Under the pieces are notes generated by a model. That model was not told the DNA's origin. It worked only from the letters and a program-made list of their open reading frames with translations, and did not search any database. Positions 17,415 to 26,035 of a DNA stretch of 64,000 nucleotides are shown here, in pieces. The position numbers were made by a program, and so were the translations under genes. Numbering within the stretch: position 1 is the first letter of the stretch; each line of letters opens with the position of its first letter. Origin of the DNA: JANOSH01 sp031415695 (GTDB lineage: Bacteria > Actinomycetota > Acidimicrobiia > Acidimicrobiales > Ilumatobacteraceae); assembly GCA_031415695.1 (NCBI GenBank), contig JANOSH010000020.1:124001-188000 (forward strand), given 5' to 3'.

Positions 17415-18667
17415 TTCAGCTACCCATCGCGGTCGGCCACATCGACTTAGCCGAATCGGCAGCCGTTGAGGCTGACCCAACGCAAGCCCATCACGTCCGA
17501 CTTCTTGTGCGATTGCTCCGGCGGCCAATCGGTTTCGTGGACATCACAACGAATGGTGGTTGGGCTGACCGTCCTGCCATCGAACTTGCGGTCACACAGC
17601 AACTCGCCGAGCCGCTCGCGCATGCGTTGTCGGCCCTTGGTCTACCATCTGACGCCCACCCCGCTCAGCTACCAATGCTCGTTCGCGAGCATCACCAACC
17701 GTTTACGGACAAACCCCACAGTGCACAAGTAAGCGTTGTCGTTTCGACTCGCGAGCGACCCGAATCGCTCCGGCGATGCCTTGTATCAATCGCGGCCTCC
17801 ACCTACCCCGAGCTCGAGATCATCGTTGTCGACAATGCGCCGGTAACCAATGCAACGCAGGACATTGTAGAAACGTTCATGGCAACCGACCCGCGATTTC
17901 GCTACATCGTCGAGCCCCGCAAAGGGTTATCACATGGCCGCAATTGTGGCTTGATGGCCGCCTCCCATGAGCTGGTCGCCTATACCGACGACGACGTCGA
18001 GGTTGACGCGTGGTGGGTACATGCATTGGCCGATCGTTTCGAACGAAGCCCCGACGCGGCGTGCGTCACAGGACTTGTGCCTCCGGCGACCATTGAGCGA
18101 CCCGAGGAGCTGCAGTTCGACCAACGCGTCAACTGGAGTTCGAACTGCAGTCCGCAGCGCTATACGCGAGTTACAAACACGGTCGATAGCCCCGCCTACC
18201 CGTTTACCGCAGGCATATTCGGTACCGGCGCGAACTTCGCCGTTCGCCGTTCAGTTATGCAGACAATTGGAGGATTCGACCCCCTACTCGGAGCCGGATC
18301 CACAACCAGAGGCGGAGAAGACCTCGACGCATTTCTGCGGATAATTCTGGAGGGCTACGCCCTTGAATACGAACCAGCTGCAATCGTGTGGCATCACCAT
18401 CGAAGCAGTCCGGAGGAACTATGGACTCAGATGTACGGATACGGCGTGGGTCTTTCCGCCTTCATGGTCAAACACGCACTACAACCAGCTCTCATGGGAC
18501 GAATGCTGGCCCGGTTACCCAGTGGCCTGGCGTACTTCAGCCGACAGCGAGTCGTGACGGACGGGGCCCGCATGCCGAGAAATCTGGCCGCGGTCGAGCT
18601 GTACGGCATCGCAGTGGGCCCACTCTTGTACGCGACGGCGAGAATCCGAAGCCGCTTCACCCGCTAG
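17411..18667 (+). CDS. Glycosyltransferase family 2 with N-terminal extension
   Basis: The GTG start (17411) overlaps the flippase stop as GTGA. Residues 1-100 form a small domain (HHVRLLVRLLRRPIGFVDI...) similar to the linker of the NodB-GT2 fusion. The GT-A domain follows: VSVVVSTRERPESLRR, EIIVVDNAPVT, LSHGRNCGL, the metal-binding YTDDDVEV, and GGEDLDAFLRI. The C-terminal WHHHRSSPEELWTQMYGYGVG parallels the fusion's GT2. The two are probably duplicates adapted to successive sugars. Confidence 0.87.
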   Translation: MIQLPIAVGHIDLAESAAVEADPTQAHHVRLLVRLLRRPIGFVDITTNGGWADRPAIELAVTQQLAEPLAHALSALGLPSDAHPAQLPMLVREHHQPFTDKPHSAQVSVVVSTRERPESLRRCLVSIAASTYPELEIIVVDNAPVTNATQDIVETFMATDPRFRYIVEPRKGLSHGRNCGLMAASHELVAYTDDDVEVDAWWVHALADRFERSPDAACVTGLVPPATIERPEELQFDQRVNWSSNCSPQRYTRVTNTVDSPAYPFTAGIFGTGANFAVRRSVMQTIGGFDPLLGAGSTTRGGEDLDAFLRIILEGYALEYEPAAIVWHHHRSSPEELWTQMYGYGVGLSAFMVKHALQPALMGRMLARLPSGLAYFSRQRVVTDGARMPRNLAAVELYGIAVGPLLYATARIRSRFTR

Positions 18668-18702
18668 CGCGCTGGCTACCCACGCTTTTTCTGATTGTAG
18701 GC

Positions 18703-20442
18703 TTGGCCTGTCTCGTAGGCACTGCAGCGCGACTCGACTACACGGCCATGCGCACGTTTGGTCTTGTCGACGTCTTTCCTACCGGGTTCTTCGTAGGTCT
18801 CGCGACGCTCATGACGGGTTTCGTGCTCGAGATCTTCACGGGTGTGAGGCGCCGAGTCTTGGCGGCCTATACGGCGAGCGTCGCAGCGTTTCTGTTCGGC
18901 ATCGCGCCTCTGACCGCGGCGCTACCTCGATACACCTGGACATACAAGCATGTCGGCGTAACGCGACTTTTGTTGGCAAACGATGGCACGCTCGATCGCA
19001 GCTTGGACGTGTACAACAATTGGTCTGGACTGTTCGGACTAGCGGGAGCGTTCTCGGAACTCACTGGGCTGGACCCGCTCAGTTATGCGGCGTGGTCCGA
19101 GCCGTTATTCGCAATACTGAGCGCACTTGCGGTTACCTTCCTTGCTCGGAGCTTCTTCACAGACGATCGGATAGTTGCAGGTGCCACAATGCTCGGCCTC
19201 ATCACCAACTGGGTCGGGCAGTTCTACTTCGCTCCGCAGTCAGCGGCGTACCCGTTGTGCATTCTGATGTTGGGTTTGGCGTCACGTCATCTGTGTAACG
19301 GGCCCGCGCTGCTCTTTCGAGGCCGACAGTTGGGCGTTTCACCTAGATCGACCTCGTGGCGCGATGTTACCAATGGGCCACGAGGCGCCATTCGTTGGGC
19401 GCGAGAGAACATTGCGCTGTACAGCGTCGTTGGTCTTTTCGTAGCGGTGACTGCCACACACCAACTCAGTCCACTACTCGTTCTACTATCGCTGAGCAGC
19501 CTGGTTATTGCCGCCGGCCTTCGTCCGCTGTGGCTTCCCATCGCACTTGGCGGCGTTTTTCTCGGCTGGTTCTACCTGTCGCGAGGGCTGCTGCAAGCCA
19601 ACCCGCAGATGATCGGCTGGGGAGCTTCGACCGACAATGCCGAGAGCGCCATCGACCTGTCGAATCAGACCGCCGAGAGCGCGCTTATTTCTGCCGTGGC
19701 GAAAGGGCTGAGCGCCACGATCTGGCTGCTCGCCTTGCTTGCTGCTCTGATCGCCTTTTCCAGGCGTCGCATCGATCTTCGCTTGCCAACGCTGCTTATA
19801 GCGCCGTTCCTTGTGCTCGGTGCATCGTCGTACGGGGGCGAGGCCATCTATCGCGTCTATTTGTTCACCATCCCAGCGGCTGCCGTACTGATTTCGTGGC
19901 TGTTGTTCGCCGAGCGGCGGTCCTTTCGTATCGTGCGCGCTGGGGCTGCGCTCGCGGTCTGCCTTGGCATTACTGCGGCGTTTGTCGTGCCATACTTTGG
20001 GCGCGAACACCTCAACCGGACGTCGATCGAAGAACTTGCGCTGTACGACTATGTGGCTACCGCGACCGAGCCTGGATCAGTCGTCGTCTACTTCTCATTG
20101 AACTATCCAAGTCGGTCAACGGCCAACTACGGCGACCACATCAAGGGCCCCCTCGACATTGCGCTGCTAGAGGTGCCCAACACCCCATACCGAACCTTCA
20201 CCCCCGACGACGCAACCGGGCTGGCGTACAGCCTGTTCAACTTCGGGACAGCTCCCATCTATCTGATTGCATCTGAATCGCAACGGGAGGCCATCGACAC
20301 CTACGGTCTGGTTACACCGTCGACGTTCGACACCCTCGTCCAACAATTCGATGCGTCCGGCAGCTACCGAGTGGTGTTTGCAAATACCGCCGGCAAGGTG
20401 TTCCAGGTTCTCAGGCCCGGTATCGAGTTACCAGCCACGTAG
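18703..20442 (+). CDS. Polytopic membrane protein of the glycan cluster, start uncertain
   Basis: A large integral membrane protein with about 11-13 hydrophobic helices and a C-terminal soluble region (VVYFSLNYPSRSTANYGDH..., ending VFQVLRPG). This architecture is like GT-C glycosyltransferases or O-antigen-polymerase-like proteins, but I see no diagnostic motif. The frame is open from 18388, deep inside the previous gene. The first credible helix (LPTLFLIVGLACLVG) begins right after that gene's stop, where no ATG or GTG is available. I give the TTG at 18703. ATG 18748 is the alternative. Confidence 0.65.
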   Translation: MACLVGTAARLDYTAMRTFGLVDVFPTGFFVGLATLMTGFVLEIFTGVRRRVLAAYTASVAAFLFGIAPLTAALPRYTWTYKHVGVTRLLLANDGTLDRSLDVYNNWSGLFGLAGAFSELTGLDPLSYAAWSEPLFAILSALAVTFLARSFFTDDRIVAGATMLGLITNWVGQFYFAPQSAAYPLCILMLGLASRHLCNGPALLFRGRQLGVSPRSTSWRDVTNGPRGAIRWARENIALYSVVGLFVAVTATHQLSPLLVLLSLSSLVIAAGLRPLWLPIALGGVFLGWFYLSRGLLQANPQMIGWGASTDNAESAIDLSNQTAESALISAVAKGLSATIWLLALLAALIAFSRRRIDLRLPTLLIAPFLVLGASSYGGEAIYRVYLFTIPAAAVLISWLLFAERRSFRIVRAGAALAVCLGITAAFVVPYFGREHLNRTSIEELALYDYVATATEPGSVVVYFSLNYPSRSTANYGDHIKGPLDIALLEVPNTPYRTFTPDDATGLAYSLFNFGTAPIYLIASESQREAIDTYGLVTPSTFDTLVQQFDASGSYRVVFANTAGKVFQVLRPGIELPAT

Positions 20443-20448
20443 CTAGCG

Positions 20449-20676
20449 TCAGCTCTCGACAAGGCCTCGGAGATCGGTGGCGATGCGGCCCGACTTGAGC
20501 GCCTCGAACAGTAGACCGGTGTTTCCAGTGGCCTTGAGCTTGCCGTTCATAAACAAAACGTTCGGATCCAACGTCAGTGCCGCCGCCTCGACAGCCACGA
20601 CCAGCTCGGCGTCGTCGGGACCCACGCAACGGCCCACTTTTTTGCCCACAACGATCTGATACTGGATGGTGGTCAT
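20449..20676 (-). CDS. Miniature SCP-2 sterol-transfer-like protein
   Basis: A 75-residue protein matching the C-terminal core of SCP-2 lipid-binding domains: DPNVLFMNGKLKATGNTGLLFEAL. It is much shorter than a full SCP-2 domain of about 100 residues, but similar short versions occur in actinobacteria. The ATG has AAGGGT just upstream. It ends 6 nt from the convergent glycan gene and lies in line with mca. It may bind a hydrophobic ligand; no function is demonstrable. Confidence 0.7.
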   Translation of the reverse strand: MTTIQYQIVVGKKVGRCVGPDDAELVVAVEAAALTLDPNVLFMNGKLKATGNTGLLFEALKSGRIATDLRGLVES

Positions 20677-20692
20677 GAGGTACCCTTGCCGA

Positions 20693-21592
20693 TTATTTGC
20701 CGAGGTTGATGCGGTCGAACAGGTCCGCTTCGTGAGTACCGGACTCGGGAAAGCCTACCCGGCTTGCCGCTAGAACCCAGTCGTCGTATGGGTACACGCT
20801 TGCCAACTCGTCGTCGGATAATCCAAACCAAAACGGCGTGGACGGATCGACTTGCGTGGCATGAGCAAGCAGCGATTGCGAACGTGCCCAAAGGAACTTT
20901 CCAATCTCGAGCCGAGTGGTGATTCGACTGTCTTGAAATGGGCGGTTAAGCCAGTTGTCGTCGTACGGCGACGAACCCCTCAGCGTCAATAATGCGTTGT
21001 GTATGGCGTGCATACGCTGCGATGACCAGACCGAGTAGTACATCTTTGAAGGAGCCCACGCCTCGCCGAGCGTTGGATACCAGTCGGGATTTCCGGCGCG
21101 TTGCCATGCCAAAACCGAAATGCGATGCACCTGGAGATGATCGGGGTGAGGGTATCCCCGTTGGTCGTCGGAGTAGGTGAGGATAACTTGAGGTCGGGTA
21201 CGGCGAATGATCTCGACCAGGCGGCCGGTGGCTTCGTCAACATCGGCCTGGTGAAAACAGGCGGGGTTGTCGTTGGCTGGGCTGTCCTTCATGCCCGAAT
21301 CCCAGTAGCCGAGCATGATCGCTTCGCTAAATCCGATGACCTCGACCGAACGGGCCAACTCCAACGGTCTCAGTGTGATCAAGGTATTTCGGGTCTCGAT
21401 GTCATCGAGACCGTGGAATGCACCCCCGGGCTCCAGCAACGACTTGTTCGCGACGTCGCCTTCTTCGCCACCGGTGCAACAGACCAGCACTGTCGAGGCA
21501 CCTTCGGCCCCGTAATATGCGCAGGTGGGCGCACCCTTCGATGCTTCGTCGTCGGGATGCGCATGAATCGTAAGGATGGTTGGATGAGCCAT
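20693..21592 (-). CDS. mca: Mycothiol S-conjugate amidase (PIG-L family)
   Basis: It cleaves mycothiol conjugates to release mercapturic acids during detoxification. Zn-site motifs are TIHAHPDDEASKGA at the N-terminus and GYPHPDHLQVHRI mid-protein. The length, and features such as TLRPLELARS and the C-terminal SLLAHATQVDP, fit Mca better than the related MshB deacetylase. I start at 21592 (MAHPTILTIHAHPDDE); the frame is open 29 codons further without family support. Mycothiol use points to Actinobacteria. Confidence 0.88.
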   Translation of the reverse strand: MAHPTILTIHAHPDDEASKGAPTCAYYGAEGASTVLVCCTGGEEGDVANKSLLEPGGAFHGLDDIETRNTLITLRPLELARSVEVIGFSEAIMLGYWDSGMKDSPANDNPACFHQADVDEATGRLVEIIRRTRPQVILTYSDDQRGYPHPDHLQVHRISVLAWQRAGNPDWYPTLGEAWAPSKMYYSVWSSQRMHAIHNALLTLRGSSPYDDNWLNRPFQDSRITTRLEIGKFLWARSQSLLAHATQVDPSTPFWFGLSDDELASVYPYDDWVLAASRVGFPESGTHEADLFDRINLGK

Positions 21593-21633
21593 GACGAGCA
21601 CGAGGATAGCGCTGGGCGTAAGGTTTACCCTTC

Positions 21634-22242
21634 GTGAGAGTCCGTCTCGTTTTTGCTGCCTTGGTCGTGGTACTTGCATCGTGTAGCCGTGACGGGCGCA
21701 CCTTGCGACCTGCCGGACCCGATCAGACGCTTACCATCAAGACGGTGGCGACAACAATCGCAAGTGCCGACACAACTGTCGGCACGGCTATCGGGCGCGC
21801 CGACCTGATCTTCACCGCGCCATGGGAGGACGGCGGAACCATTCCGCGGATCTACACCTGCGAAGGTCTCGACCAAAGCCCCGACCTACAGTGGTCTGGT
21901 ATCGGGACCGAGACGGTCGAGATCGTCGTGTCGGTTATCGACCTCGACGCCGACGACGCCGTGCATTGGCTCATTGCTGGGCTCGACCCAGCCACAACCG
22001 GCATCACGAAGGGCAAAGTCCCTCGCGGCGCGACACAGGCCATCAATAGCTTCGGCATCGCAGCGTGGAAAGGCCCTTGCCCCAAGGACCGCGAACACAG
22101 ATATCTCACAACGCTCTACGCCCTAGCTGCGCCGAGCGGTGTCACCAGTTCGATGACTGCAGTGGAAGCCCGCGCCAAACTCGAGACCATCGTCGCCAAT
22201 CGCACGGCTCTCACGGGCGGATATTCACCCGGTCAGGGCTGA
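21634..22242 (+). CDS. PEBP/YbhB-family lipoprotein
   Basis: A GTG start is followed by a lipoprotein leader (MRVRLVFAALVVVLASC, lipobox LASC). The domain is of the Raf-kinase-inhibitor/phosphatidylethanolamine-binding type: ADLIFTAPWEDGGTIPRIYTCEG, SPDLQWSG, DDAVHWLIAG and GKVPRGATQAINSFG. The bacterial role is unclear. It is divergent from mca, with 41 bp between starts, and its end overlaps the convergent acyl-CoA dehydrogenase by 10 nt. Confidence 0.87.
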   Translation: MRVRLVFAALVVVLASCSRDGRTLRPAGPDQTLTIKTVATTIASADTTVGTAIGRADLIFTAPWEDGGTIPRIYTCEGLDQSPDLQWSGIGTETVEIVVSVIDLDADDAVHWLIAGLDPATTGITKGKVPRGATQAINSFGIAAWKGPCPKDREHRYLTTLYALAAPSGVTSSMTAVEARAKLETIVANRTALTGGYSPGQG

Positions 22243-23570
22243 TTCACCGCCAACTCGTCGAAGTACGCTGCAAACTTCTCCTCGGCCAACCGACTCCGGG
22301 TAGGTACATGTTCGCTGGGCACCTCGTGAGGCCGATACCCCTTGAGTACCTGACGGGCAACAGTGACCTTATGCACCTCGTCGGGCCCGTCGTAGATGCG
22401 TGCGGCCCGGGCGTGGCGATACATCGACTCAAGCGGCAGGTCGGTGGTGTATCCGAGGCTTCCATGAATCTGGATGGCGCGATCAATGACGTTATGGAGC
22501 ACCTTCGCACCCCAGAACTTGATGACGGCGATCTCAACCCGGGCGTCGCTGTAGTGGCGACCTGCTGCGTGAAGCTGGTCCATCTTCCATGCCGCTTGCA
22601 AGGTGAGCAGGCGGGCTGCTTGCATCTCGGCGTAGCTTTCGGCGATGGCGTCTTGTGTCATCTGCTTGTCGGCCAAAATTGAGCCGTGGACATACCGGCT
22701 AAGCGACCGCTCGCACAGCATGTCGAATGCACGACGAGACTGTCCGAGCCACCGCATTGCATGGTGGATCCGACCGGGGCCCAGTCGTTTTTGTGCCAGA
22801 GCGAAGCCTTGACCGAGCCCTTCCATACCGCCAACAATGCTGCCCTTTGGCACGCGAACGTTGTCGTAAAGGATCTCGGCATGTCCGCCGGGTTCGCCGG
22901 TCTTGTGGTCGGGTTCGCCCATCGTTGGAACGTCACGCACGATGTTGACTCCCGGTGTGCGTGTTGGCACCAGAAACATCGAATAGTTCTTGTAGGGGCT
23001 GGCGTCGGGCTCGAGGTTCGTCTTACACATGACGATGAGCAGATCGCTGATGGAAGCGTTCGACGAGAACCACTTGTGGCCATTGATAACCCATTCGTCG
23101 CCGTCGAGCACAGCGCTCGTCGTCAGCAACGTGGGGTCGGCACCGGCACCAGGTTCCGTCATCGAAAAGCAGCTACGGATCTTTCCGTCGAGGAGCGGTT
23201 GCATCCATTCGGCCTGCTGTTCTGGCGTGCCACCAACTGCTAGTAGCTCGGCGTTGCCAGAATCAGGAGCGTTGTTGCCGAAGATCGATGGGGCGTAGCT
23301 GCACTGGCCCAGGATTTCGTGCATAAGGCCCAACTTCACTTGGCCAAATCCAAGGCCGCCCATATCTGGGGGGAGATGGGCGGCCCATAGCCCTTGTCGA
23401 CGTACTTCGTCTTTGAGCGGAGCGGTGATTTTCATGAACGTTGCTCGCCCACCCGGTGTTCGCCAACGCTCGGCTAGGCCCTCGAGTGGAATGATCTCGT
23501 CGCGTACGAAGGACTGCATCCAATCGAGCTTTTCTTGAAACTCAGGTTCGGTCTGAAAATCCCACGACAT
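22233..23570 (-). CDS. Acyl-CoA dehydrogenase
   Basis: An FAD enzyme for the first oxidation of an acyl-CoA. Standard blocks are the N-terminal helical region, SCFSMTEPGAGADPTLL, WVINGHKWFSSNA, the RLGPGRIHHAMRW region, and the C-terminal IHGSLGYTTDLPLESMYRHARAARIYDG that contacts FAD. Start at 23570 (MSWDFQTEPEFQ). Length 445 fits the larger ACAD10/11-like bacterial group. Substrate is not predictable. The frame extends 26 codons upstream without homology-like sequence. Confidence 0.9.
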   Translation of the reverse strand: MSWDFQTEPEFQEKLDWMQSFVRDEIIPLEGLAERWRTPGGRATFMKITAPLKDEVRRQGLWAAHLPPDMGGLGFGQVKLGLMHEILGQCSYAPSIFGNNAPDSGNAELLAVGGTPEQQAEWMQPLLDGKIRSCFSMTEPGAGADPTLLTTSAVLDGDEWVINGHKWFSSNASISDLLIVMCKTNLEPDASPYKNYSMFLVPTRTPGVNIVRDVPTMGEPDHKTGEPGGHAEILYDNVRVPKGSIVGGMEGLGQGFALAQKRLGPGRIHHAMRWLGQSRRAFDMLCERSLSRYVHGSILADKQMTQDAIAESYAEMQAARLLTLQAAWKMDQLHAAGRHYSDARVEIAVIKFWGAKVLHNVIDRAIQIHGSLGYTTDLPLESMYRHARAARIYDGPDEVHKVTVARQVLKGYRPHEVPSEHVPTRSRLAEEKFAAYFDELAVNQP

Positions 23571-23628
23571 GAAACGCACTCCTGGATTTGCTAGGGCGGA
23601 TACCCGCGAATCTAGCCGTCGAAATCGA

Positions 23629-24723
23629 TCACACCACTGACGAGCCAACGATCCGAACCGTAGAGGTCAAACGAAGACCGCTAGGGCGCATCGGCGAGCG
23701 CATCGACTTCTTTTTCGGGACGACTGTCACAACTGGGGCCGGTGCTGTCGGCGTAGCGGACGTCGTAGCCGTTGTGGTCGTCGTGGTCGGCGAGACCGTG
23801 GTCGGCGGAGCTTTTGCAGTAGTGACCGGCATGTTGACGATGGTGGTGGCGGTACCGATCTCTGTCTTGATTGGCGACGAACCATCGGCATTCAGAACCG
23901 TGATGAATCCACGCTTCGAAACGGTGTTGCGACAGTTGCCCTGGCCAATAACGGTCTGGGTCACGTCGTATACCCCGGGAGTGGAGTAGACAACGGTTGG
24001 TTGCGGGTCGGTCGAGACCGCCGGATTGGCACCGGGAAGATCCCACGACCAGTCGTGGGCCCAGTGCGACCGATCCTTGAAAATGACCGTGAGGGGTGCG
24101 GTGCCGGCAACGGCCCAAGCGTCGAAGTCGGCCGATGGTTGCGTGCCGGTACAGGCGGGTGTTTCCCTGGCACCATCGGTGCGCTCCACCGCTGTTACCT
24201 GTGTGGCGTCGACGGCGTTGTCGGTCTTGTTCGGCGAACCAAACCAGGTGAACGGTGTGGGTCCACCGGTAAAGCTGATACTCGCGATTGCGATGTGAGT
24301 GCCCGCGTTACCGGTGTTGAACAAGCCAATGTTCGAGATGTTGTCGAAGGACCCAGAAGGGAAAGCCGTCAGCGGGATCTGCACGTCCTGCCAAGCAGCA
24401 CCGGGACGGCCGTAGGCAGCAATAGAAACGGCTGCGCTCTCGGCGTTTTGTGGGCGAACAATTATCTTGGACCAGTCTGTTGCGCCACCGAGGTCCTTCA
24501 AACGCACCGAGAGTGTCGTTCGTCCTTCGGCCGGGCGGAGTTGAGGAGCCCAAACGTGTGCGGTTCCGTATCCGATTGCGAAGCTGGTGTAGCTCGCCGA
24601 GTACGTCACATCCCAGTAGCTGCCCACCGAGTCGGTTGAATCGGCGGCGAGTGCGGCCGAGGCACCGCCGACTGTCGACAACACCACTGCAAGTGCAAGT
24701 ACCGCTTTGCTGAACCGACCCAT
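23629..24723 (-). CDS. Secreted PKD-domain protein with Thr/Pro-rich tail
   Basis: A signal peptide (MGRFSKAVLALAVVLSTVGGASAALA) precedes a beta-rich N-terminal domain resembling carbohydrate-binding or discoidin-like folds (VWAPQLRPAEGRTTLSVRLKD). A PKD domain follows (APLTVIFKDRSHWAHDWSWDL... STPGVYDVTQTV), with a paired cysteine on each side. The tail is a low-complexity Thr/Ala/Pro stretch ending in a basic segment. GAGGAG lies 8 nt before the ATG at 24723. Probably extracellular and adhesive or glycan-binding; the exact role is unknown. Confidence 0.78.
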   Translation of the reverse strand: MGRFSKAVLALAVVLSTVGGASAALAADSTDSVGSYWDVTYSASYTSFAIGYGTAHVWAPQLRPAEGRTTLSVRLKDLGGATDWSKIIVRPQNAESAAVSIAAYGRPGAAWQDVQIPLTAFPSGSFDNISNIGLFNTGNAGTHIAIASISFTGGPTPFTWFGSPNKTDNAVDATQVTAVERTDGARETPACTGTQPSADFDAWAVAGTAPLTVIFKDRSHWAHDWSWDLPGANPAVSTDPQPTVVYSTPGVYDVTQTVIGQGNCRNTVSKRGFITVLNADGSSPIKTEIGTATTIVNMPVTTAKAPPTTVSPTTTTTTATTSATPTAPAPVVTVVPKKKSMRSPMRPSGLRLTSTVRIVGSSVV

Positions 24724-24916
24724 TGTTGCTGCTCCTCGTGTGTTGCTCACTCGGCGTGAACTGTTGGGTCCCATCTTCGGGACTTGAGACCTAGAGAAGC
24801 AGAAGGATCACTCTCTGTTCTCACAAGTTGGCATCTAGTTCCGCAAACAATTCACGGAGAGAGGTTTCGATGCCGCTCGATGTCGAACATGCTCAGCTCC
24901 TATCCGCCGCGATATC

Positions 24917-25747
24917 GTGGTCCTCATCGCAACGACTGTCTGTTACCGCCATTCCGACCGACCAACCGGGCGTGCCTGCACCCGATGCGGCACGCCGGCG
25001 TGCCCCGAGTGCCTTGTGGCCGCCGCCGTCGGGTCGCATTGTCTCGCCTGTGTTCGGGCAGCCCAACCCCCTGCCGCCGAGCGACTCCGGCGGTGGAACG
25101 CTGGCAGCAACGGGTTGGTGACCATCACCCTCATTGGAATTTGTGTTGCCGTTGCCGTGGGGGGCGCAGCACGGTACGGCAGCGTGCAGGCCGACGGTAC
25201 GGTGGGCGACTTCGGCCTCAACATCGAATTCTTGGCGATTGGTGAGTGGTGGCGCCTATTGACGAGCGGGTTTCTACACGCTGGGCTCGTGCATCTGGGT
25301 GTCAACATGTTTTCACTGTGGCGGCTAGGAATTGCGCTCGAGCAACGGGTTGGACGCCTCCGTTTCGCGCTCCTGTACCTAGCGTCACTGCTCGCAGGAT
25401 CCACTGGCGTGGTGCTCCTTCAGCGTTACGGCGTCCAGGCCCGCGGCTTGCATGCCGGAGCGTCAGGAGCCATATTCGGGTTGCTCGGAGCCCTAGCAGT
25501 GGATTACCGCATCAGGGGCATTTCCTTGATGCAGTCCGGTATGGGCCCGACACTGATCATGAATATCTTTTTGACCTTCACGTTCGGCTTGTCGATTGGC
25601 GGACACCTCGGTGGATTTGTCGGCGGCACATTGTGCGGCCTGGCCTTTTTTGGGCGAGGTCACATCGCCAACCAGTCGATCGTTGGCCCACTAGCGGTCA
25701 GTGCCCTCAGCGTCGCCCTCGCCGTTGGCGCTGTGCTCAGCATGTAG
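24917..25747 (+). CDS. Rhomboid-family intramembrane serine protease with N-terminal zinc-finger-like segment
   Basis: It cleaves transmembrane substrates within the bilayer. The first 45 residues have a B-box-like Cys/His pattern (VCYRHSDR, CTRCGTPACPECL, CLACVR). Six hydrophobic helices follow. The catalytic Ser is in HAGASGAIFGLLGA and the catalytic His in IGGHLGGFVGG. SGFLHAGLVHLGVNM is the family's conserved His/Asn region. The GTG start is not well fixed. It lies immediately left of the IS110 element, so its own downstream neighbour may have been displaced. Confidence 0.9.
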   Translation: MVLIATTVCYRHSDRPTGRACTRCGTPACPECLVAAAVGSHCLACVRAAQPPAAERLRRWNAGSNGLVTITLIGICVAVAVGGAARYGSVQADGTVGDFGLNIEFLAIGEWWRLLTSGFLHAGLVHLGVNMFSLWRLGIALEQRVGRLRFALLYLASLLAGSTGVVLLQRYGVQARGLHAGASGAIFGLLGALAVDYRIRGISLMQSGMGPTLIMNIFLTFTFGLSIGGHLGGFVGGTLCGLAFFGRGHIANQSIVGPLAVSALSVALAVGAVLSM

Positions 25748-25810
25748 ATGGCGGAGTGGTAAAGCGAGCGGCCGCGAACAAGCGACGCCGAAGACAAGCT
25801 AGAGAAACTC

Positions 25811-26030
25811 TGTCACACCAGCGATGGGGGTTGACACCCGCGCCTGCGGGGATGAAGTTTATGTGTGGGTTCGGGTGACGTCGATATGGGGATTGGTGCG
25901 GTTGTTTAGCCCGTGTCACACCATGACGGCGGGGTCCGGCAGGTGCCTGCGATTGTGCTTCGAGCACGTATAACACCTTCTTTTGATTGATCGGCCCCGA
26001 CCGAACCCTTTTCAACCTAACCAGGGAGGT
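25811..26030 (+). ncRNA. Candidate IS110 bridge RNA region
   Basis: In IS110-group elements the non-coding left end encodes a structured RNA that guides the recombinase to donor and target DNA. Here that interval holds several compact hairpins: CCCGC-GCCT-GCGGG (25837-25850), GCAG-GTGC-CTGC (25939-25950) and GTGC-TTCGA-GCAC (25955-25967). TGTCACACCA occurs as a direct repeat at 25811 and 25914. Position and structure fit; the guide loops could not be assigned because the exact insertion core is unknown. Confidence 0.4.
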
Positions 26031-26035
26031 AGACG

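Noticed and set aside
18388..18600. Long N-terminal extension of the membrane protein ending at 20442
   Set aside because: It would overlap the previous gene by about 280 nt and is unlike any protein; hydrophobic sequence begins only after 18667.
23588..23989. Plus-strand Val/Gly-rich frame opposite the PKD protein
   Set aside because: It is the mirror of the Thr/Pro-rich tail coding DNA, not a separate gene.
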